DNA from: Bugula neritina
Taxonomy: Eukaryota; Bryozoa; Gymnolaemata; Cheilostomatida; Bugulidae
Direction of reading: 5' to 3'
Length of the DNA: 64,000 bases
Assembly (NCBI GenBank): GCA_964035545.1
Contig: CAXIUT010000230.1
Span: 1-64,000, forward strand
Each line of letters opens with the position of its first letter. Within the stretch, counting starts at the first letter, position 1. Of this stretch, positions 26,011 through 41,346 are shown one piece after another. The notes below the pieces were generated by a model. That model worked only from the letters and a program-made list of their open reading frames with translations, was not told the origin of the DNA and did no database searches. A program made the position numbers and the translations under genes.

Positions 26011-28091
26011 AAATACACTGCAACATACTGCAACATACTAAAATACATTGTAACATATTGAAATACACTGCAACACATTGAAATATACTGCAAAATACTG
26101 AAATACACTGCTACATACTGAAATATACTGCGACACACTGCAACATACTGCAACATACTAAAATATACTGCAACATACTGAAATACACTGCAAAATACTG
26201 AAATACACTGTAACATACTGAAATATACTGCAACATACTGAAATACATTGCTACATACTGAAATATACTGCAACACACCGCAACATACTGCAACATACTA
26301 AAATATACTGCAACATACTGAAATATACTGCAACATTCTAAAATACACTGTAACATATTGAAATACACTGCAACACATTGAAATATACTGCAATGTACCG
26401 AAATATATGGTAAACTACTGAAATATACTGTCACACATTGAAAAATACTGCAACATACTGAAATATACTGCGACACATTGCAATATACTGTAACATACTG
26501 AAATATGCTGTAGCACACTGAAATACACTGCAACTCACTGAAATATACTGCAACATACTGAAATACACTTCAACACATTGAAATATACTGCAACATACTG
26601 AAATACAGTGCTACATACTGAAATATACTGCAACATACTGCAACATAGTGAAATACACTGTAACATACTGAAGTACGCTGCAACATACTACAACATATTG
26701 AAATACACTGCAACACATTGAAATATACTGTAACATACCTAAATATACGGTAATATACCAAAATATACTGTAACACATTTAAAAAAACTGCAACATACTG
26801 AAATACACTGCAACACACTGAAATACACTGCAAAACACTGTAACACACTGAAATATACTGCAATACACTGCTACATACTGCAACATACTAAAATATACTG
26901 CAATATACTGAAATACACTGCAAAATACTGAAATACACTTTAACATACTGAAATATACTGCAACATACTGAAATACACTGCTACATACTGAAATATACTG
27001 CAACACACTGCAACATACTGCAACATACTAAAATACACTGTAACATATTGAAATATACTGCAACATACCTAAATATACGGTAAGATACTGAAATAAACTG
27101 TAACACATTGAAAAATACTGCAACATACCGAAAGATACTGCAAGATACTGCAACATACTGAACTACACTGTAACATAATGAAACACACTGCAACATACTG
27201 TATTATACTGACATGCACTGGAACATATTGAAATACACTGCAACAAATTGAAGTATACTGCAACACACTGAAACATACGGCAACATACTGAAATATACTG
27301 CAACAGATTGATATATACAGCAACATACTGAAATATACTGCGAAACAATGCAATATACTGTAACATACTGAAATATGCTGTAGCACACTGAAATACACTG
27401 CAACTCACTGAAATATACCGCAACATACTGAAATACACTGTAACATATTGAAATATACTGCAACATACTGCAACATACTGAAATACACTGGAACATAATG
27501 AAATACACTGCAACAAATTGAAGTATACTGCAACACACTGAAACACACTGAAATACACCGCAAAACACTACAACATACTGAAACATATTGCAACATACTG
27601 AAATACACTACTACATACTGAAATATACTGCAACATACTGCACCATACTGAAATACACTGTAACATACTAAAATACACTGCAACATACTACAACATATTG
27701 AAATACACTGCAACACATTGAAATATACTGCAACATACCTAAATATACGTTAATATACAGAAATATACTGAAACACATTGAAAAACACTGCAACATACTG
27801 AAATACACTGCAACACACTAAAATACACCGCCAAATACTACAACATACTGAAATGCACTGTAACATATTGAAATACACTGCAACACATTGAAATATACTG
27901 TAACATACCTAAATATACGGTAATATACCAAAATATACTGTAACACATTTAAAAATACTGCAACATACTGAAATACACTGCAACACACTGAAATACACTG
28001 CAAAATACTGTAACACACTGAAATATACTGCAATACACTGCAACATACTGCAACATACTAAAATATACTGCAACATACTGAAATACACTGC
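25998..28091 (+). repeat. Copy of 16728-18821, including the 3290 bp junction
   Basis: Same series at offset 9270 bp. Its left end (26001-26040) has the same unit order as the 3290 bp duplication breakpoint at 16731-16770, so the rearranged junction itself was copied. Similarity ends at about 28091, where CTACATACTG replaces CAAAATACTG. Confidence 0.85.
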
Positions 28092-28915
28092 TACATACTG
28101 AAATATACTGCAACATACTGCAACATACTGCAACATACTAAAATACACTGTAACATATTGAAATACACTGCAACACATTGAAATATACTGCAAAATACTG
28201 AAATACATTGCTACATACTGAAATATACTGCAACACACTGCAACATACTGCAACATACTAAAATATACTGCAACATACTGAAATATACTGCAACATACTA
28301 AAATACACTGTAACATATTGAAATACACTGCAACACATTGAAATATACTGCAATGTACCGAAATATATGGTAAACTACTGAAATATACTGTCACACATTG
28401 AAAAATACTGCAACATACTGAAATATACTGCGACACATTGCAATATACTGTAACATACTGAAATATGCTGTAGCACACTGAAATACACTGCAACTCACTG
28501 AAATATACTGCAACATACTGAAATACACTTCAACACATTGAAATATACTGCAACATACTGAAATACAGTGCTACATACTGAAATACACTGCAAAATACTG
28601 TAACACACTGAAATATACTGCAATACACTGCTACATACTGCAACATACTAAAATATACTGCAATATACTGAAATACACTGCAAAATACTGAAATACACTT
28701 AAACATACTGAAATATACTGCAACATACTGAAATACACTGCTACATACTGAAATATACTGCAACACACTGCAACATACTGCAACATACTAAAATACACTG
28801 TAACATATTGAAATACATTGCAACACATTGAAATATACTGCAAAATACTGAAATACACTGCTACATACTGAAATATACTGCGACACACTGCAACATACTG
28901 CAACATACTAAAATA

Positions 28916-31740
28916 TACTGCAACACATTGAAATATAATGCAATGTACCGAAATATATGGAAAACTACTGAAATATACTGTCACACATTGAAAAATACTG
29001 CAACATACTGAAATATACTGCGACACATTGCAATATACTGTAACATACTGAAATATGCTGTAGCACACTGAAATACACTGCAACTCACTGAAATATACTG
29101 CAACATACTGAAATACACTGTAACATATTGAAATATACTGCAACATACTGAAATACAGTGCTACATACTGAAATATACTGCAACAAACTGCAATATACTG
29201 AAATACACTGTAACATACTGAAATAAACTGCAACATACTACAACATATTAAAAGACACTGCAACACATTGAAATATACTGCAACATACCTAAATATACGG
29301 TAATATACCAAAATATACTGTAATACATTGAAATACACTGCAACACATTGAAATATACTGTAACTCGCTGAAACATACTGTAACTCATTGAAATATAGTG
29401 TAATATACGGAAATGTACTGTAAAATACTGGAATATACTGTAACACACTGAAATATACTGCAACATACTGAAATACACTGTAACATACTGAATTATACTG
29501 CAACATCCTGCAACATACTGAAATACACTGTAACATACTGAAATACACTGCAACACACTGCAACATACTGCAACATACCAAAACATACTGCAACATACTG
29601 AAATACACGGCAAAATACTGAAATACACTGCAAAATACTACAACATATTGAAATACACTGCAACACATTGAAATATACTGCAACATACCTAAATATACGG
29701 TAAGATACTGAAATAAACTGTAACACATTGAAAAATACTGCAACATACTGAAAGATACTGCAAGATACTGCAACATACTGAACTACACTGTAACATAATG
29801 AAACACACTGCAACATACTGTATTATACTGACATACACTGGAACATATTGAAATACACTGCAACAAATTGAAGTATACTGCAACACACTGAAACACACTG
29901 AAATACACCGCAAAACACTACAACATACTGAAACATATTGCAACATACTGAAATACACTACTACATACTGAAATATACTGCAACATACTGCACCATGCTG
30001 AAATACACTGTAACATACTAAACTACACTGCAACATACTACAACATATTGAAATACACTGCAACACATTGAAATATACTGCAACATACCTAAATATACGG
30101 TAATATACTGAAATATACTGTAAAACATTGAAAAACACTGCAACATACTGAAATACACTGCAACACACTGAAATATACTGCAATGTACCGAAATATATGG
30201 TAAACTACTGAAATATACTGACACACATCGCAATATACTGTAACATACTGAAATATGCTGTAGCACACTGAAATACACTGCAACTCACTGAGATATACTG
30301 CAACATACTGAAATACACTGTAACATATTGAAATATACTGCAACATACTGCAACATACTGAAATACATTGCAACACACTGAAATACACTGCAAAACACTG
30401 TAACACACTGAAATATACTGCAACACACTGCAACATACTGCAACATACTAAAATATACTGCAACATACTGAAATACAGTGCAAAATACTGAAATACACTG
30501 TAACATACTGAAATATACTGCAACATACTGAAATACACTGCTACATACTGAAATATACTGCAACACACAGCAACATACTGCAACATACTAAAATACGCTG
30601 TAACATATTGGAATACACTGCAACGCATTGAAATATACTGCAAAATACTGAAATACACTGCTACATACTGAAATATACTGCAACACACTGCAACATACTG
30701 CAACATACTAAAATATACTGCAACATACTGAAATATACTGCAAAATACTGAAATACACTGCTACATACTGAAATATACTGCAACACACTGCGACATACTG
30801 CAACATACTAAAATATACTGCAACATACTGAAATACACTGCAAAATACTGAAATACACTTCAACATACTGAAATATACTGCAACATACTGAAATACACTG
30901 CTACATACTGAAATATACTGCAACACACTGCAACATACTGCAACATACTAAAACACACTGTAACATATTGAAATACACTGCAACACATTGAAATATACTG
31001 CAAAATACTGAAATACACTGCTACATACTGAAATATACTGCGACACACTGCAACATACTGCAACATACTAAAATATACTGCAACATACTGAAATACACTG
31101 CAAAATACTGAAATACACTGTAACATACTGAAATATACTGCAACATACTGAAATACATTGCTACATACTGAAATATACTGCAACACACTGCAACATACTG
31201 CAACATACTAAAATATACTGCAACATACTGAAATATACTGCAACATACTAAAATACACTGTAACATATTGAAATACACTGCAACACATTGAAATATACTG
31301 CAATGTACCGAAATATATGGTAAACTACTGAAATATACTGTCAGACATTGAAAAATACTGCAACATACTGAAATATACTGCGACACATTGCAATATACTG
31401 TAACATACTGAAATATGCTGTAGCACACTGAAATACACTGCAACTCACTGAAATATACTGCAACATACTGAAATACACTTCAACACATTGAAATATACTG
31501 CAACATACTGAAATACAGTGCTACATACTGAAATATACTGCAACATACTGCAACATAGTGAAATACACTGTAACATACTGAAATACGCTGCAACATACTA
31601 CAACATATTGAAATACACTGCAACACATTGAAATATACTGTAACATACCTAAATATACGGTAATATACCAAAATATACTGTAACACATTTAAAAAAACTG
31701 CAACATACTGAAATACACTGCAACACACTGAAATACACTG
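28916..31740 (+). repeat. Copy of 22626-25420
   Basis: Same decamer series at offset 6290, then 6320 bp after the 30 bp stretch (30401-30430) that this copy keeps and 22.6-25.4 kb lacks. It includes the AAAGACACTG, GAAATGTACTGTAAAATACTGG and ACACATCGCAA landmarks. The longest minus-strand open frame of the window (28631-29776) lies partly here and is a repeat artefact. Confidence 0.85.
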
Positions 31741-33690
31741 CAAAATACTGTAACACACTGAAATATACTGCAATACACTGCTACATACTGCAACATACTA
31801 AAATATACTGCAATATACTGAAATACACTGCAAAATACTGAAATACACTTTAACATACTGAAATATACTGCAACATACTGAAATACACTGCTACATACTG
31901 AAATATACTGCAACACACTGCAACATACTGCAACATACTAAAATACACTGTAAAATATTGAAATATACTGCAACATACCTAAATATACGGTAAGATACTG
32001 AAATAAACTGTAACACATTGAAAAATACTGCAACATACCGAAAGATACTGCAAGATACTGCAACATACTGAACTACACTGTAACATAATGAAACACACTG
32101 CAACATACTGTATTATACTGACATGCACTGGAACATATTGAAATACACTGCAACAAATTGAAGTATACTGCAACACACTGAAACATACGGCAACATACTG
32201 AAATATACTGCAACAGATTGATATATACAGCAACATACTGAAATATACTGCGAAACAATGCAATATACTGTAACATACTGAAATATGCTGTAGCACACTG
32301 AAATACACTGCAACTCACTGAAATATACCGCAACATACTGAAATACACTGTAACATATTGAAATATACTGCAACATACTGCAACATACTGAAATACACTG
32401 GAACATATTGAAATACACTGCAACAAATTGAAGTATACTGCAACACACTGAAACACACTGAAATACACCGCAAAACACTACAACATACTGAAACATATTG
32501 CAACATACTGAAATACACTACTACATCATGAAATATACTGCAACATACTGCACCATACTGAAATACACTGTAACATACTAAAATACACTGCAACATACTA
32601 CAACATATTGAAATACACTGCAACACATTGAAATATACTGCAACATACCTAAATATACGTTAATATACAGAAATATACTGAAACACATTGAAAAACACTG
32701 CAACATACTGAAATACACTGCAACACACTAAAATACACCGCCAAATACTACAACATACTGAAATGCACTGTAACATATTGAAATACACTGCAACACATTG
32801 AAATATACTGTAACATACCTAAATATACGGTAATATACCAAAATATACTGTAACACATTTAAAAATACTGCAACATACTGAAATACACTGCAACACACTG
32901 AAATACACTGCAAAATACTGTAACACACTGAAATATACTGCAATACACTGCAACATACTGCAACATACTAAAATATACTGCAACATACTGAAATACACTG
33001 CAAAATACTGAAATACACTTTAACATACTGAAATATACTGCAACATACTGAAATACACTGCTACATACTGAAATATACTGCAACATACTGCAACATACTG
33101 CAACATACTAAAATACACTGTAACATATTGAAATACACTGCAACACATTGAAATATACTGCAAAATACTGAAATACACTGCTACATACTGAAATATACTG
33201 CGACACACTGCAACATACTGCAACATACTAAAATATACTGCAACATACTGAAATACACTGCAAAATACTGAAATACACTGTAACATACTGAAATATACTG
33301 CAACATACTGAAATACATTGCTACATACTGAAATATACTGCAACACACTGCAACATACTGCAACATACTAAAATATACTGCAACATACTGAAATATACTG
33401 CAACATACTAAAATACACTGTAACATATTGAAATACACTGCAACACATTGAAATATACTGCAATGTACCGAAATATATGGTAAACTACTGAAATATACTG
33501 TCACACATTGAAAAATACTGCAACATACTGAAATATACTGCGACACATTGCAATATACTGTAACATACTGAAATATGCTGTAGCACACTGAAATACACTG
33601 CAACTCACTGAAATATACTGCAACATACTGAAATACACTTCAACACATTGAAATATACTGCAACATACTGAAATACAGTGCTACATACTG
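31440..33690 (+). repeat. Copy of 19940-22190
   Basis: Same series at offset 11,500 bp, including the CAACAGATTGATATATACAG and TATTATACTGACATGCACTG landmarks. Similarity stops at about 33690, where CTACATACTG is followed by CAACATACTG instead of AAATATACTG. A one-place oddity is CTACATCATG at 32521, where all comparable copies have CTACATACTG. Confidence 0.85.
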
Positions 33691-34548
33691 CAACATACTG
33701 AAATACACTGCTAAATACTGAAATACACTGTAACATACTGAAATACACTGCAAAATACTACAACATATTGAAATACACTGCAATACATTGAAATATACTG
33801 CAACATACCTAAATATACGGTAATATACTGAAATATACTGTAACACATTGAAAAATACTACAAAATACTGAAATACACTGCAACATACTACAACATACTG
33901 AAATACGCTGTAATACATTGAAATACACTGCAACACATTGAAATATACTGTAACGCGCTGAAACATACTGTAACTCACTGAAATATAGTGTAATATACGG
34001 AAATGTACTGTAAAATACTGGAATATACTGTAACATACTGAAATATACTGCAACATACTGAAATACACTGTAACATACTGAATTATACTGCAACATCCTG
34101 CAACATGCTGAAATACACTGTAACATACTGAAATACACTGCAACACACTGCAACATACTGCAACATACTAAAATATACTGCAACATACTGAAATACACTG
34201 CAAAATACTGAAATACACTGTAACACACTGAAATATACTGCAACATACTGCAACATACTAAAATATGCTGCAACATACTGAAATACACTGCAAAATACAG
34301 AAATACACTATAACATACTGAAATATACTGCAACACACTGCAACATACCGCAACATGGTAAAATATACTGCAACATACTGAAATACACTGCAAAATACTG
34401 GAATACACTGTAACATTCTGAAATATACTGCAACATACTGAAATACACTGCTACATACTGAAATATACTGCAACACACTGCAACATACTGCAACATACTA
34501 AAATACACTGTAACATAATGAAATACACTGCAACACATTGAAATATAC

Positions 34549-34556
34549 TGCATGCA
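34549..34556. other. TGCATGCA phase-slip site 2
   Basis: TGCA duplication moving the decamer lattice by +4, preceded by TAACATAATG and CAACACATTG units and followed about 245 bp later by GGTGAACTGCTG. Confidence 0.93.
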
Positions 34557-37052
34557 AAATACTGAAATACACTGCTACATACTGAAATATACTGCAACAC
34601 ACTGCAACATACTGCAACATACTAAAATATACTGCAACATACTGAAATACACTGCAAAATACTGAAATACACTGTAACATACTGAAATATACTGCAACAC
34701 ACTGCAACATACTGCAACATACTAAAATACACTGTAACATATTGAAATACACTGCAACACAGTGAAATATACTGCAATGTACCGAAATATATGGTGAACT
34801 GCTGAAATATACTGTCACACATTGAAAAATACTGCAACATACTGAAATATACTGCGACACATTGCAATATACTGTAACATACTGAAATATGCTGTAGCAC
34901 ACTGAAACACACTGCAACTCACTGAAATATACTGCAACATACTGAAATACACTGTAACATATTGAAATATACTGCAACATACTGAAATACAGTGCTACAT
35001 ACTGAAATATACTGCAACATACTGCAACATACTGAAATACACTGTAACATACTGAAATACACTGCAACATACTACAACATATTGAAAGACACTGCAACAC
35101 ATTGAAATATACTGCAACATACCTAAATATACGGTAATATACAGAAATATACTGTAACACATTGAAAAACACTGCAACATACTGAAATACACTGCAACAC
35201 ACTGAAATACACCGCAAAATACTACAACATACTGAAATGCACTGTAACATATTGAAATACACTGCAATACATTGAAATATACTGCAATGTACCGAAATAT
35301 ATGGTAAACTACAGAAATATACTGACACACATCGCAATATACTGTAACATACTGAAATATGCTGTAGCACACTGAAATACACTGCAACTCACTGAAATAT
35401 ACTGCAACATACTGAAATACACTGTAACATATTGAAATATACTGCAACATACTGCAACATACTGAAATACATTGCAACACACTGAAATACACTGCAAAAC
35501 ACTGTAACACACTGAAATATACTGCAATGTACCGAAATAAATGGTGAACTACTGAAATATACTGTCACACATTGAAAAATACTGCAACATACTGAAATAT
35601 ACTGCGACACATTGCAATATACTGTAACATACTGACATATGCTGTAGCACACTGAAATACACTGCAACTCACTGAAATATACTGCAACATACTGAAATAC
35701 ACTTCAACACATTGAAATATACTGCAACATACTGAAATACAGTGCTACATACTGAAATATACTGCTACATACTGCAACATAGTGAAATACACTGTAACAT
35801 ACTGAAATACACTGCAACATACTGCAACATACTGAAATACACTGCAACACACTGAAATACACTGCAAAATACTGTAACACACTGAAATATACTGCAATAC
35901 ACTGCAACATACCGCAACATACTAAAATATACTGCAACATACTGAAATACACTGCAAAATACTGAAATACACTTTAACATACTGAAATATACTGCAACAT
36001 ACTGAAATACACTGCTACATACTGAAATATACTGCAACACACTGCAACATACTGCAACATACTAAAATACACTGTAACATATTGAAATACACTGCAACAC
36101 ATTGAAATATACTGCAAAATACTGAAATACACTGCTACATACTGAAATATACTGCGACACACTGCAACATACGGCAACATACTAAAATATACTGCAACAT
36201 ACTGAAATACACTGCTAAATACTGAAATACACTGTAACATACTGAAACACACTGCAAAATACTACAACATATTGAAATACACTGCAATACATTGAAATAT
36301 ACTGCAACATACCTAAATATACGGTAATATACTGAAATATACTGTAACACATTGAAAAATACTACAAAATACTGAAATACACTGCAACATACTACAACAT
36401 ACTGAAATACGCTGTAATACATTGAAATACACTGCAACACCTTGAAATATACTGTAACTCGCTGAAACATACTGTAACTCACTGAAATATAGTGTAATAT
36501 ACGGAAATGTACTGTAAAATACTGGAATATACTGTAACACACTGAAATATACTGCAACATACTGAAATACACTGTAACATACTGAATTATACTGCAACAT
36601 CCTGCAACATACTGAAATACACTGTAACATACTGAAATACACTGCAACACACTGCAACATACTGCAACATACTAAAATATACTGCAACATATTGAAATAC
36701 ACTGCAAAATACTGAAATACACTGTAACACACTGAAATATACTGCAACATACTGCAACATACTAAAATATGCTGCAACATACTGAAATACACTGCAAAAT
36801 ACTGAAATACACTATAACATACTGAAATACACTGCAACACACTGCAACATACCGCAACATGCTAAAATATACTGCAACATACTGAAATACACTGCAAAAT
36901 ACTGAAATACACTGTAACATACTGAAATATACTGCAACATACTGAAATACACTGCTACATACTGAAATATACTGCAACACACTGCAACATACTGCAACAT
37001 ACTAAAATACACTGCAACATAATGAAATACACTGCAACACATTGAAATATAC

Positions 37053-37060
37053 TGCATGCA
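37053..37060. other. TGCATGCA phase-slip site 3
   Basis: Same context, but preceded by CAACATAATG and followed by the GGTAAACTACTG form of the downstream block. With site 6 it forms a second class of slip site. Confidence 0.93.
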
Positions 37061-37246
37061 AAATACTGAAATACACTGCTACATACTGAAATATACTGCA
37101 ACACACTGCAACATACTGCAACATACTAAAATATACTGCAACATACTGAAATACACTGCAAAATACTGAAATACACTGTAACATACTGAAATATACTGCA
37201 ACACACTGCAACATACTGCAACATACTAAAATACACTGTAACATAT

Positions 37247-39296
37247 TGAAATACACTGCAACACATTGAAATATACTGCAATGTACCGAAATATATGGTA
37301 AACTACTGAAATATACTGTCACACATTGAAATATACTGCAACATACTGAAATACAGTGCTACATACTGAAATATACTGCAACATACTGCAACATAGTGAA
37401 ATACACTGTAACATACTGAAATACGCTGCAACATACTACAACATATTGAAATACACTGCAACACATTGAAATATACTGTAACATACCTAAATATACGGTA
37501 ATATACCAAAATATACTGTAACACATTTAAAAAAACTGCAACATACTGAAATACACTGCAACACACTGAAATACACTGCAAAATACTGTAACACACTGAA
37601 ATATACTGCAATACACTGCTACATACTGCAACATACTAAAATATACTGCAATATGCTGAAATACACTGCAAAATACTGAAATACACTTTAACGTACTGAA
37701 ATATACTGCACAATACTGAAATACACTGCTACATACTGAAATATACTGCAACACACTGCAACATACTGCAACATACTAAAATACACTGTAACATATTGAA
37801 ATACATTGCAACACATTGAAATATACTGCAAAATACTGAAATACACTGCTACATACTGAAATATACTGCGACACACTGCAACATACTGCAACATACTAAA
37901 ATATACTGCAACACATTGAAATATACTGCAATGTACCGAAATATATGGTAAACTACTGAAATATACTGTCACACATTGAAAAATACTGCAACATACTGAA
38001 ATATACTGCGACACATTGCAATATACTGTAACATACTGAAATATGCTGTAGCACACTGAAATACACTGCAACTCACTGAAATATACTGCAACATACTGAA
38101 ATACACTGTAACATATTGAAATATACTGCAACATACTGAAATACAGTGCTACATACTGAAATATACTGCAACAAACTGCAATACACTGAAATACACTGTA
38201 ACATACTGAAATAAACTGCAACATACTACAACATATTAAAAGACACTGCAACACATTGAAATATACTGCAACATACCTAAATATACGGTAATATACCAAA
38301 ATATACTGTAATACATTGAAATACACTGCAACACATTGAAATATACTGTAACTCGCTGAAACATACTGTAACTCATTGAAATATAGTGTAATATACGGAA
38401 ATGTACTGTAAAATACTGGAATATACTGTAACACACTGAAATATACTGCAACATACTGAAATACACTGTAACATACTGAATTATACTGCAACATCCTGCA
38501 ACATACTGAAATACACTGTAACATACTGAAATACACTGCAACACACTGCAACATACTGCAACATACCAAAACATACTGCAACATACTGAAATACACGGCA
38601 AAATACTGAAATACACTGCAAAATACTACAACATATTGAAATACACTGCAACACATTGAAATATACTGCAACATACCTAAATATACGGTAAGATACTGAA
38701 ATAAACTGTAACACATTGAATAATACTGCAACATACTGAAAGATACTGCAAGATACTGCAACATACTGAACTACACTGTAACATAATGAAACACACTGCA
38801 ACATACTGTATTATACTGACATACACTGGAACATATTGAAATACACTCCAACAAATTGAAGTATACTGCAACACACTGAAACACACTGAAATACACCGCA
38901 AAACACTACAACATACTGAAACATATTGCAACATACTGAAATACACTACTACATACTGAAATATACTGCAACATACTGCACCATGCTGAAATACACTGTA
39001 ACATACTAAAATACACTGCAACATACTACAACATATTGAAATACACTGCAACACATTGAAACATACTGCAACATACCTAAATATACGGTAATATACTGAA
39101 ATATACTGTAAAACATTGAAAAACACTGCAACATACTGAAATACACTGCAACACACTGAAATATACTGCAATGTACCGAAATATATGGTAAACTACTGAA
39201 ATATACTGACACACATCGCAATATACTGTAACATACTGAAATATGCTGTAGCACACTGAAATACACTGCAACTCACTGAGATATACTGCAACATAC
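37247..39296 (+). repeat. 2050 bp tandem duplication, copy 1
   Basis: 2050 bp unit followed directly by its copy. Comparing decamer by decamer over most of the length, I find only two substitutions (37693 and 38848) and no indel. The breakpoint lies within 9 bp. Relative to the 10.4 kb copy (49.6-51.65 kb), which has the unit once, this is an extra tandem copy, so it probably arose after the 12.4 kb duplication. Confidence 0.93.
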
Positions 39297-41346
39297 TGAA
39301 ATACACTGCAACACATTGAAATATACTGCAATGTACCGAAATATATGGTAAACTACTGAAATATACTGTCACACATTGAAATATACTGCAACATACTGAA
39401 ATACAGTGCTACATACTGAAATATACTGCAACATACTGCAACATAGTGAAATACACTGTAACATACTGAAATACGCTGCAACATACTACAACATATTGAA
39501 ATACACTGCAACACATTGAAATATACTGTAACATACCTAAATATACGGTAATATACCAAAATATACTGTAACACATTTAAAAAAACTGCAACATACTGAA
39601 ATACACTGCAACACACTGAAATACACTGCAAAATACTGTAACACACTGAAATATACTGCAATACACTGCTACATACTGCAACATACTAAAATATACTGCA
39701 ATATGCTGAAATACACTGCAAAATACTGAAATACACTTTAACATACTGAAATATACTGCACAATACTGAAATACACTGCTACATACTGAAATATACTGCA
39801 ACACACTGCAACATACTGCAACATACTAAAATACACTGTAACATATTGAAATACATTGCAACACATTGAAATATACTGCAAAATACTGAAATACACTGCT
39901 ACATACTGAAATATACTGCGACACACTGCAACATACTGCAACATACTAAAATATACTGCAACACATTGAAATATACTGCAATGTACCGAAATATATGGTA
40001 AACTACTGAAATATACTGTCACACATTGAAAAATACTGCAACATACTGAAATATACTGCGACACATTGCAATATACTGTAACATACTGAAATATGCTGTA
40101 GCACACTGAAATACACTGCAACTCACTGAAATATACTGCAACATACTGAAATACACTGTAACATATTGAAATATACTGCAACATACTGAAATACAGTGCT
40201 ACATACTGAAATATACTGCAACAAACTGCAATACACTGAAATACACTGTAACATACTGAAATAAACTGCAACATACTACAACATATTAAAAGACACTGCA
40301 ACACATTGAAATATACTGCAACATACCTAAATATACGGTAATATACCAAAATATACTGTAATACATTGAAATACACTGCAACACATTGAAATATACTGTA
40401 ACTCGCTGAAACATACTGTAACTCATTGAAATATAGTGTAATATACGGAAATGTACTGTAAAATACTGGAATATACTGTAACACACTGAAATATACTGCA
40501 ACATACTGAAATACACTGTAACATACTGAATTATACTGCAACATCCTGCAACATACTGAAATACACTGTAACATACTGAAATACACTGCAACACACTGCA
40601 ACATACTGCAACATACCAAAACATACTGCAACATACTGAAATACACGGCAAAATACTGAAATACACTGCAAAATACTACAACATATTGAAATACACTGCA
40701 ACACATTGAAATATACTGCAACATACCTAAATATACGGTAAGATACTGAAATAAACTGTAACACATTGAATAATACTGCAACATACTGAAAGATACTGCA
40801 AGATACTGCAACATACTGAACTACACTGTAACATAATGAAACACACTGCAACATACTGTATTATACTGACATACACTGGAACATATTGAAATACACTGCA
40901 ACAAATTGAAGTATACTGCAACACACTGAAACACACTGAAATACACCGCAAAACACTACAACATACTGAAACATATTGCAACATACTGAAATACACTACT
41001 ACATACTGAAATATACTGCAACATACTGCACCATGCTGAAATACACTGTAACATACTAAAATACACTGCAACATACTACAACATATTGAAATACACTGCA
41101 ACACATTGAAACATACTGCAACATACCTAAATATACGGTAATATACTGAAATATACTGTAAAACATTGAAAAACACTGCAACATACTGAAATACACTGCA
41201 ACACACTGAAATATACTGCAATGTACCGAAATATATGGTAAACTACTGAAATATACTGACACACATCGCAATATACTGTAACATACTGAAATATGCTGTA
41301 GCACACTGAAATACACTGCAACTCACTGAGATATACTGCAACATAC
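39297..41346 (+). repeat. 2050 bp tandem duplication, copy 2
   Basis: Second copy of 37247-39296. Past 41355 the sequence continues as at 51653 in the 10.4 kb copy, which shows that the single-copy arrangement is the reference state and that the extra unit was inserted without changing decamer phase. Confidence 0.93.

Noticed and set aside
28631-29776. Longest open frame of the window, 381 codons on the minus strand
   Set aside because: Made only of the satellite B decamer read in a stop-free strand. Overlapping frames are open at the same place, the peptide is a plain 10-residue repeat, and near-identical frames recur at 37688, 39738 and 50040 through block duplication.
37247-41346. Certain assembly error for the near-identical 2050 bp copies
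   Set aside because: Two substitutions distinguish the copies and the junction keeps decamer phase. An assembly error is possible but cannot be shown from the sequence alone.
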